A stretch of DNA of 64,000 nt from Stomoxys calcitrans (taxonomy: Eukaryota > Arthropoda > Insecta > Diptera > Muscidae). Location of the stretch: the NCBI RefSeq assembly GCF_963082655.1, contig NC_081552.1, positions 5,828,648 through 5,892,647 on the forward strand, given 5' to 3'. The first letter of the stretch is position 1. The number at the start of each line of letters is the position of its first letter. The translations under genes and the position numbers were made by a program. This document shows, in pieces, positions 56,100 through 64,000 of the stretch. The notes beneath the pieces were generated by a model. It did no database searches and had not been told where the DNA came from. It worked only from the letters and a program-made list of their open reading frames with translations.

Positions 56100-56345
56100 A
56101 CGACAGGATCCACTGTTCAATTCTCAACCTGCTGCATCACAGTCGCACTGAGGACATTGTGGACACTGCTGTCGCTACGGACGCTGTATTATCACACAAT
56201 GCCCTATGCTCGATGCTTTTCGATAAAAAGTACTGCACACTATTCCTGATAGAACCGATTGGAACTACGATATCCCTGGTAATAGAAGTTACATAGACTT
56301 TTATACGGATGGTTTCAAACTAGACGACCAGTTGGGTTTTGGGGT
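56100..56345 (+). mobile_element. LINE-B RNase H fragment
   Basis: Codes for IPDRTDWNYDIPGN-like and DFYTDGFKLDDQLGF residues, the start of the RNase H domain seen at 53700. Confidence 0.55.
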
Positions 56346-58010
56346 TTGGGGGGGGTTTGTGTGTTTTTGGGAGAAGTGTTCGGAGGGCCGGCCCCCCGAA
56401 CACTTGGTCCCACATTTGGATATCAGATTCGTATTCTACACTCAAACGCCTTGATTAGAGCCCCAAATTGCCATGATAAGTAAATAAGTCCTGTTAGTAG
56501 GGTGTATTAAGGAACGGGTGGAGCCCCAGAAAATTGGTCCCACATTTGTATAAAAAAATCGTATTCTACTTGCAAATACCTTTCATTCGAGTCCCATAGG
56601 TGTTTGGAAGTTAAGCAAGAATCTGATATCAATATTCGGTGGCTATTGAATGAAAGCTATTTGAGATTAGAAAACGAATTTGATATCCAATGACCAATGG
56701 CAATGTGGGGTTCAAATAAATGATATTTGAGAGTATTTCACGATGCTTATAATATTTAGGGCTAAGAGCTTCTGGGTGTCAAATGACAGGTACTGGGGAG
56801 TAGAACGCAAAATTTATACCTACTTTCGGGACCAATTTTCTGGAGGTCTACCACTTTCTCATATGTGGCTCAAAAAAATTAAGTGTTTTGGGAACCACAC
56901 CATCCTCCACAACACCCTTAAATCTGACATATATATTTACCGACCATTGCAATATAGGGCTCAAATGAATGGTATTTGGGAGTAGAGCACGAAATTGATA
57001 CTCACATTCGGGACCACGTTTTTGGGTTTCACACTACACCCTTAAACCACCAACCACCATCCTGGGTGCCTTCCCACTCCCAAAATCCCCGTGAGAATAT
57101 CGGCCTCAAATAAAGTCTTTTAAGAATGGCCCTAAACTCTCCGAGCGAATTCATAGGCCAATTAAGATCATATGGATTCAGATAAAGGCAGTTATATTGT
57201 TATACTGTTAGTCAAGCGATATACCATTTTCGTAGCATGGAATTTCACTAAAAGCTCTTTAATTGCCAAATATTAATATTCAAAGGATAATTTTGTTCCA
57301 TATTGCCCAATATTTTTTTTGGGGTTGGACGACCCTTCGCATACTTGAACCCAATTTTTAATACCATATACCCTTAATTTGAGCATCATATTGATATTTA
57401 CGCCCAATATGTTTTTTTGTGGTTGGACGACCCCTCGCATTTTTTATCCCAATTTTTAATACCATATTCGTATTCTACTCCCCAATACCTTTCATCGGAT
57501 ACCCATACTGTCCCTATCGGTCCACTTTGATTTTAAATTGTGTTTTGGGGTAACGGGGGAGGGTCCGCCTTCTTCCAATATAAAAAAAAACTAAAACGCC
57601 TTTTCTTTCTTCCTGGCCATTTTCGTAATCTACTCCCGAATACCTTTCATTCGAGTCCCATATTGTCATTATCGTCGAATAAACCTGTTTTTTGGAATCG
57701 GGGCGGCCCCCAAATTAATTTGAAGCAAATTTTTAATATGAAATTCTTAGTCTACTCCTGAATACCTTTCATTTGGGACCCACATTGACCCGATCGGTTT
57801 ATTTTGAGGTCGTACTTTTAGGGTAAGGGGGGGTCCACTCCCCTACCGATATCAATAAATTATATAGCCTATTGCTCCTTCCGGACCACTCCCCACAATC
57901 TGTGAAAATTTGAACGAAATCGGTTCAGCCGTTTAAGAGTCTATACGGAACAATCAAATTTACAAGCAAAGAAACAAAGAAACAAACAAACAATCAAGCA
58001 AACATTGTCT
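56346..58010 (-). mobile_element. Helitron-like mosaic, copy E
   Basis: Pieces alternate in orientation: reverse 56346-56600, forward about 56610-57300 (ending in the CTCTTTAATTG 3' block), reverse 57304-58010 of a second subfamily ending at its 5' block (CGGTTCAGCCGTTTAAGAGT). No intact end. Confidence 0.55.
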
Positions 58011-60075
58011 AAGCAACGACGGAAGTAATTTATAAAATCCTGGAGTTGAAATTACCCAAAGTAAAGTTCAAAAAAATAGTTTCCAAAAATAATCTGCATA
58101 GGGAAAAGGGTTAGCAGAAACTAAAAAGATTAAAACTTTGAACTACCGATGGCTAAAACGCACTTAATTTTGGTTAAATGTCATCCGAAGCCAGTTTATG
58201 TTATCAGTTATTCAACTCTTTAAAAAATAACGGGGGGAAGCCACCACCACTTACCTTTATTTTCACATGTGAATTTTCCTTACTACCAGGGCATACTGTA
58301 GCTACGATATGAATAAAAGATTTACTTGGAAATTCTTTACATGCTCATTGTAACTGTGATAGTTTTGATGGCCACTTAACTTAAATTAACATTTGGTCTG
58401 AAAAGGATACTTGGCAAAGGGTAAGTGGCACAAATGACACACAACCCCTTTAGCTGCATCGAGTTTCGCATATCTACAAAAACATTTACATCATAAAAGG
58501 ATGCTTATTTCGTTACAAGCAAGATTAATGATAGACTCTACTCTTGGGAAGTTAACAAAAGAATGCTAAAAAGAGCGTATAATTAGTATTTAACACTTTT
58601 GTCGTTACTGTACTTAATGTGGTAGCGTGGTAGAAATCCTTTTTTTGGGCTGTTCTTAATGTGTTGCCAAGTTCAGTCAATAAAAAGTCATTTGCCACAA
58701 ACAGGCAGACAGACACAACATCACACATGTCCTTACCATGCTTAAGGCACATGTGATGACACTTATCAAAATTAAACATAATTTTTCATTTTCTTTGGGG
58801 CAAGCTTTGGTAGCTCTGAAATCTTCCCATTCCCAATGTGGGTAGTGTATCCTTTTTTAAAGCAAAACAATTTATCACTTGTCATTAAAAGCTTACAATT
58901 CTCTACATACGTACACGACTCACATGACTTGGAATAATTTTAATGAGCTTTACCAGGAAAATTATCATGAGGCTAGGAATTTAAACAGAATTTTAATTGC
59001 GTCTTGGGAAAATTAATTTTTAGTTGCTTTCAAGAAAAATTGATGATTATGTAAAAAAATCTCTAACACATTTTGTGAGATTAATCTGAATAATGATTTT
59101 TATCTGCAATAAGGTAAGATATTCCCTCCCAATCAAATGAATGGCAACGTTTTGATGACATGTAGAAATGAATTTGTTCACCTCACTTCCAACTCACCAA
59201 AGACTCCGTTTACTTGTAACTTGTTTGTCATTTTCAAAGATATGTGTTTTCAGTTAAATACATCATGTCTTTGAAATGTTTTGCGGGCATTTAATTGCAT
59301 TTTGCAAAAGCTTTTCATATAGCACTTTCAATTAAATTGGATGAGGCTGCACTCCAATTCCTATCCCCCTTCTCCCAATAGCTATAGTATTTTCATATCT
59401 TGCCTTCGAAAAAGGCCGGAAGTTAAGTGCATTTCTCAATATGGCCGTTACGTCTTGTTTGTTATTGTTGCCACCCACTCTCCAATAAATTAACGGAAAT
59501 GCATACAACCTCTTTACTGAAATTGCAGTATCTAGCCTTGCCTAACCATACTATACCGGGTTTATAGTCATATCAGTTTACCAGTTGAAATGCAAATATC
59601 CACAAGCTAAAGACAAACAGACCAACCGACCACAACATTGGAATCATTGCAAGCGTCACAACCCAACCCATCCATCCATCCATCATACTCCTGCTAACGC
59701 GTAGATGTCCTATGTTCTGAGTGGGTACTCTTTTAATTGAAAGGTGAGATGCATTGGCAAATTTTATAAGCCCATAGTCTGACTTTGGCTTCGAACTCAT
59801 CTGGCTAGCTCTTTACTGCTCTACCTAAGTCATGTCAGAAAGAAATCTTTCGCACCAACAGCAAAAAAAAAAAAAACAATTAGACAAACTGCATCGAATC
59901 AAGTGAAGTTATGACTTGAATTACAGACATTGCACCCTGAAATTTCTTATGGATTCACTTTGAAAATTGACTAGGGTTATTAAGAAATGTAGGAAACGAA
60001 AGGCATGAGGCAATGGCTATAAACTTCAAATAAAAGTTAGGGATGCCAATTCACATGCATTATTGAGGTCCAACT
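58011..60075. other. Intergenic stretch without gene
   Basis: Two kilobases of apparently single-copy sequence upstream of the - strand gene. A 75-codon frame at 59800-59573 (-) has two hydrophobic segments (MGWVVTLAMIPMLW, VGLFVFSLWIFAF) but no support as a gene. Confidence 0.4.
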
Positions 60076-60333
60076 AAAGCTACCATTAGACGATCAGACA
60101 TGTCATATAAAACTACAAAAATAGCAACTCTGAAATATGCTACTTTTTCGATTAAATCGAGCTTTTATTTCATCAAATATACATGTAGACACATGTCTAT
60201 AAAAAAAAGTACAATATATAAGAGAATATACGCCGATTAGAGCGCGCTCTATACGTATATGATGTACATAAGACAAGTCTTATGAATACAGAAAGTGACA
60301 GCTCGCATGACATGTCTGATCGTTTAAAATCTT
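60076..60333. mobile_element. MITE with inverted ends
   Basis: Ends TTAGACGATCAGACATGTCAT (left) and ATGACATGTCTGATCG (right) are inverted. The interior has the 12-base palindrome AGAGCGCGCTCT. A half copy lies at 21396-21545. Confidence 0.6.
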
Positions 60334-61506
60334 ACATAAGGGAATAATTAACGCATTTCGGTACAGAATTGTAATGGGATATTTAATATAAATGACGATA
60401 AGCATCACAAATTTGAGTAATGTCTACTTAGTATGTTCTTTACGAAATATAAAAGGAATTGGAAGAACAATATGGAAAATCAAGTGTTGCTTTAAGTCAT
60501 CCCTTTTTGCGATTTATTCATTACCATTGCCACCTACATTTTTCAATAATGACCGAGCAATTGCCAATGGTTATGTTTTGTGTACATTGTTCTCTGACAT
60601 AGACGAGCTTTGGTTTATAACGATTATTTGTTGTGGGTGATATTCATTTCTTCTTCATTACCCTTGTTACCACCTAACCCCAAATGGCATTTCTTTTTTC
60701 TTTTGCTTTTAAAAGTAAACATTTTAATGCATTTGCTACGGAAATTGATTTATGAGTTTTCTTTTGCTTGCAACTAACTACAGAAAGAACTCTTCTCGTA
60801 AACCAATGTAGTCGATAAACAAAAGGGGATCTTTGCACTCATATGTCTCGAGAATCCATACTCAAAGCATATGAATGCAAGGATAACTGTGAAAAATAAA
60901 GGGTTTGATGCGTTGTATGCATGACTGGCTTAGCGTAGTCACATTTGCCTGCAAAGCCTGAGCGCCATCCAGTCATTTTACAGTGCATCGTATGCCTCAG
61001 TGGCATGGTATTTGGCATAAATTAGGGGTAACATTTGTTTGATTGCCATGTTAATTACGGTTTTGCACTCACAAGTGAAATCACTTAAATTACTGAACAG
61101 AATGCGACAGAATTTAGATTGTAGGGTGAGGAAAGGAAAGGGAAACAGCTAAGATGTCCAGGATGACAGAGGAAATTAAAACAAATATTAAGAAAAATAT
61201 TCTTTGAAGTGGATAATTATAGAAATGCAACTTGTCTATTGACGCATACCAAAGAAAGGATCGATTATGGCATCTGAATTTAAGAATGTAAGTAAATTTG
61301 GAAAAAATTAGTTCGAAAAAAAAAAATTGTGCATAGAGAAAATTGCAATGACATTTTATCATTTGATAACATTCTATTACCATTTTGTCTTAAGAGAAAG
61401 TTGAAGCACATTTTGACTCAAATATGTTCCAATTTGGACCGAATACTAATAAGTACAAGTCAGTGTTCAATTGTATATAACAAGATATTGATCTTATTAG
61501 TAGCTA
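60334..61506. other. Intergenic stretch, no feature
   Basis: No repeat recognised; short open frames only. Confidence 0.4.
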
Positions 61507-62103
61507 AAGGGTGATTTTTTTGAGGTTAGGATTTCCATGCATTAGTATTTGACAGATCACGTGGGATTTCAGACATGGTGTCAAAGAGAAAGATGCTCAG
61601 TATGCTTTGACATTTCATCATGAATAGACTTACTAACGAGCAACGCTTGCAAATCATTGAATTTTATTACCAAAATCAGTGTTCGGTTCGAAATGTGTTC
61701 ATTCACCGTAACGTTGCGTCCAACAGCATCTTTGAAAAAATACGGTCCAATGATTCCACCAGCGTACAAACCACACCAAACAGTGCATTTTTCGGGATGC
61801 ATGGGCAGTTCTTGAACGGCTTCTGGTTGCTCTTCACTCCAAATGCGGCAATTTTGCTTATTTACGTAGCTATTCAACCAGAAATGAGCCTCATCGCTGA
61901 ACAAAATTTGAACACATTTCGAACCGAACACTGATTTTGGTAATAAAATTCAATGATTTGCAAGCGTTGCTCGTTAGTAAGTCTATTCATGATGAAATGT
62001 CAAAGCATACTGAGCATCTTTCTCTTTGACACCATGTCTGAAATCTCACGTGATCTGTCAAATACTAATGCATGAAAATCCTAACCTCAAAAAAATCACC
62101 CTT
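61507..62103 (-). mobile_element. Palindromic mariner-like element, copy 2
   Basis: TA target duplications (61505-61506 and 62104-62105) flank arms of 195 bp (61507-61701 and 61909-62103) that are inverted copies of each other and each contain the transposase start. The 207-bp core codes for FSDEAHFWLNSYVNKQNCRI and MHPEKCTVWCGLYAGG on the - strand, opposite to copy 1. Confidence 0.8.
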
Positions 62104-62105
62104 TA

Positions 62106-62765
62106 TATCTAAAAACAAACCGATCTGAACCATATACTACATGGATATCGAAAAGCCTAACAGCGAAGCTTCTAGGAACCGAGCAAGGATTATTGAGAGA
62201 CCGGTTTACATGAGAACTATATTAGGTTATAGACTGATTTTGGCCGATTTTGGAACAGTTTTGGAATTCGTAACAAAACATTGAATGCAAAATTTCAGCC
62301 AAATCTGACATAACTTATGGCTTGTAAGGGCTCAAGCAGTCAAATCGGCGATCGCTTTATATGGGAGCTATATCAGGTTATAGACCGATTTGAACCGTAC
62401 TTGGTACAATTGTTGGAAGTCATAACGGAACACTACGTGCAAAATTTTAGCCAAATCGGACAAAAATTGCGACTTCCAGGGGCTCAAGAAGTTAAATCGA
62501 AAGATCGGTTTATATGGGAGCTATATCAGGTTATAGACCGATTTGAATCGTACTTGGCGCAGTTGTTAGGAGTCATAACGGAACACTACATGCAAAATTT
62601 CAGCTAAATCGGTCAAAATTGCGGCTTGTAAAGAAATCAACTCCCGATTTGGGAGAGAAGTCGGGAGTAGTCAAACCGGGAGATCGTTTAATATGGTTAA
62701 TCTGAACCGATATGGCCCATTTGGAATCCCCAATTACCTAATAATAAGTACCTGCGCAACATTTC
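62106..62765 (-). mobile_element. DINE-1-like fragment, copy 9
   Basis: Four internal units with GAAGTCATAACGGAACACTA and GGTTTATATGGGAGCTATAT marks, no ends. The unit length is near 150 bp. Confidence 0.6.
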
Positions 62766-62769
62766 GAGA

Positions 62770-63655
62770 CACTTAGCCCTGGTAACCTTTTATTTGAGCC
62801 ACATATTGCCATGGAGGGAAATGTGTACTATTTGGAGGTAGTTTTGGGAAGGAGCAGTGCGCTCAATACATGGTCCCACATTTGGACATCGGGTTGGGTG
62901 TTTTGGGGAGGTAGACCCTCAGAAAAATGGTCCCGAAATTGAGTATCAAAATCAAGCTCTACTCCCCAATACCTTTTACTTAAACCCCACATGTACATGG
63001 TCGTTATATATGCCCGAGTTAGAAGTGTTTTGGGGAGTGGGGTGATCCCACAAATAATTATTGCAAAAGTCAGTAAATATGTCCGGTTTGGACAATATCG
63101 AGCTCCACTGTCTGAAAGACCCAAATGGTCTTGGCGAGCAAATACGTCCTATTTGGGGGTTGTTATGGTGGTGGGACGTCCCCCAGACATTTGGTCCCAA
63201 ATGTTGATATCAGATTCATGGTTTACTTCCAAATACCTTTCGCTTGAGCCCCATATTTCCATAGTCGGCAAACATGCCCGGTTTGGGTGGTGTATTGAGG
63301 GATGGGCGGCCCCTCAGTGATTTGGCCTTGAAAATATATATCAGAATCGTGTTCTGCTCAAAAATACCTCTTATTTGAGTCCCATATTGCAATGGTCAGG
63401 AAATACTTCCTATTTGCTTGGTGTTATTGGGGGGAGTGGCCCCATAGATATTTTTTCACGAAAATTGATATCAGATTCGTGCTTTACTCCCAAAGACCTT
63501 TCATTTGAGCCCCATATATCTATGGTCGTCAATTTGTCCTCTTTGTGGCATGTTTTTGAGGAGGGACGGCCCCCCAAAACTGGGTCCCATATTTGGATAT
63601 CAGATTCGTACTCACTTCAGATCAGATTCGTACTTCAACAAACAAACAAACAAAC
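62770..63655 (-). mobile_element. Helitron-like element fragment, copy F
   Basis: About seven ~130-bp units in reverse orientation, ending at a CAAACAAACAAACAAACAAA stretch near the 5' block. 3' end missing. Confidence 0.6.
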
Positions 63656-63901
63656 AAAAGAAAAGAAAATTTCATATAAATTTGGTCTTTATAGAATTAA
63701 ATTCCCACGAAACCATTCGGTTTGTCTGTAGGTTGAGATCTTAGCCAAGCTGTAGTATTTAAGTCTAAAATAAGAATAACAATCATATAATTCAAAATTT
63801 TACTAATTTAAATTGTGCTTACAACAATACTTTTAAAATTTCTTATTCATTCTTAGTGTGATATTAAGTACTTCTTGACCATATTCATTCTTATTACATT
63901 A
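63656..63901. other. AT-rich stretch, no feature
   Basis: Short spacer between two Helitron-like copies; nothing recognised. Confidence 0.4.
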
Positions 63902-64000
63902 CTAGCTGACCCAGGCCCGCTCCGCTGCGCATTCTTTTACTTTACATGGAACAAAAGTTTTCTTGGAATATTTATTGTCGACAATTAAAGATCTTTTAGT
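63902..64000 (-). mobile_element. Helitron-like element, copy G (3' end, runs off the window)
   Basis: Starts on the + strand with CTAGCTGACCCAGGCCCGCT, the inverted 3' terminus of the family, with A before it (T after CTAG on the element strand). Continues past 64000. Confidence 0.65.

Noticed and set aside
58552..58779. 75-codon ATG-started frame on the - strand
   Set aside because: No recognisable motif, and composition is like the surrounding non-coding sequence.
59573..59800. 75-codon frame with two hydrophobic segments
   Set aside because: No supporting promoter, splice or homology evidence; length is within chance for AT-rich DNA.

Overview
The window looks like a repeat-rich nuclear segment of a higher fly, probably a calyptrate such as a muscid. 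The evidence is short consensus introns (54-77 bp), an insect-type CHK (ecdysteroid kinase-like) gene, and many copies of a DINE-1-like repeat with a (GTCY)n tract. The genus is inference. There is no bacterial operon, CRISPR array or rRNA.

Two host genes could be assembled from splice sites and reading phase. On the + strand a complete four-exon CHK-domain small-molecule kinase (402 codons plus stop) runs from 15119 to 28500, with an Inr+DPE core promoter at 15059. Its third intron is 11.9 kb and full of transposable elements. On the - strand a seven-exon gene of 1260 codons plus stop runs from 55697 down to 28524. It may be a ciliary/sperm axoneme protein of the SPAG17/PF6 type, but that name is tentative. 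It has three expanded introns of 10.4, 11.8 and 1.0 kb and three of 54-77 bp. The two genes converge, with 23 bp between their stop codons. An unidentified ORF (6418-7062, +) and one convincing terminal exon of an unknown gene (10981-11392, -) lie to the left.

The rest is mobile DNA, much of it nested. From the left: a broken Ty3/gypsy pol (1-2053), a tRNA-derived SINE, a copia RNase H end, a LINE scrap, then a structurally full-length jockey-like LINE ('LINE-A', 10548-7262, -). LINE-A carries an N-terminal 2A-like motif and a PHD-like finger ahead of its endonuclease and RT. It is interrupted by a 100-bp retroposon that joins its own 5' end to its own 3' tail. A chimeric SINE ('SINE-1') combines an RTE-like 5' leader with the LINE-A tail. 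The CHK intron holds a 4.7-kb foldback structure with 0.9-kb arms around a Helitron-like element, a degenerate RNase H-bearing LINE ('LINE-B') and DINE-1-like repeats. The long introns of the - strand gene hold two closely related RTE copies with shared lesions, a palindromic mariner derivative, Helitron-like elements with ~130-bp internal repeats, a gag fragment with a SAP-like motif, a Tc1-like element bounded by arrays of 21-bp repeats, and an inverted LINE-B duplication.

No new cellular system was identified. The most notable items are the two genes split by mobile-element introns, the 2A/PHD arrangement of LINE-A with its parasitic derivatives, the palindromic mariner family, and the array-ended Tc1-like element. 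All family names are from recognition of motifs; no database search was possible.
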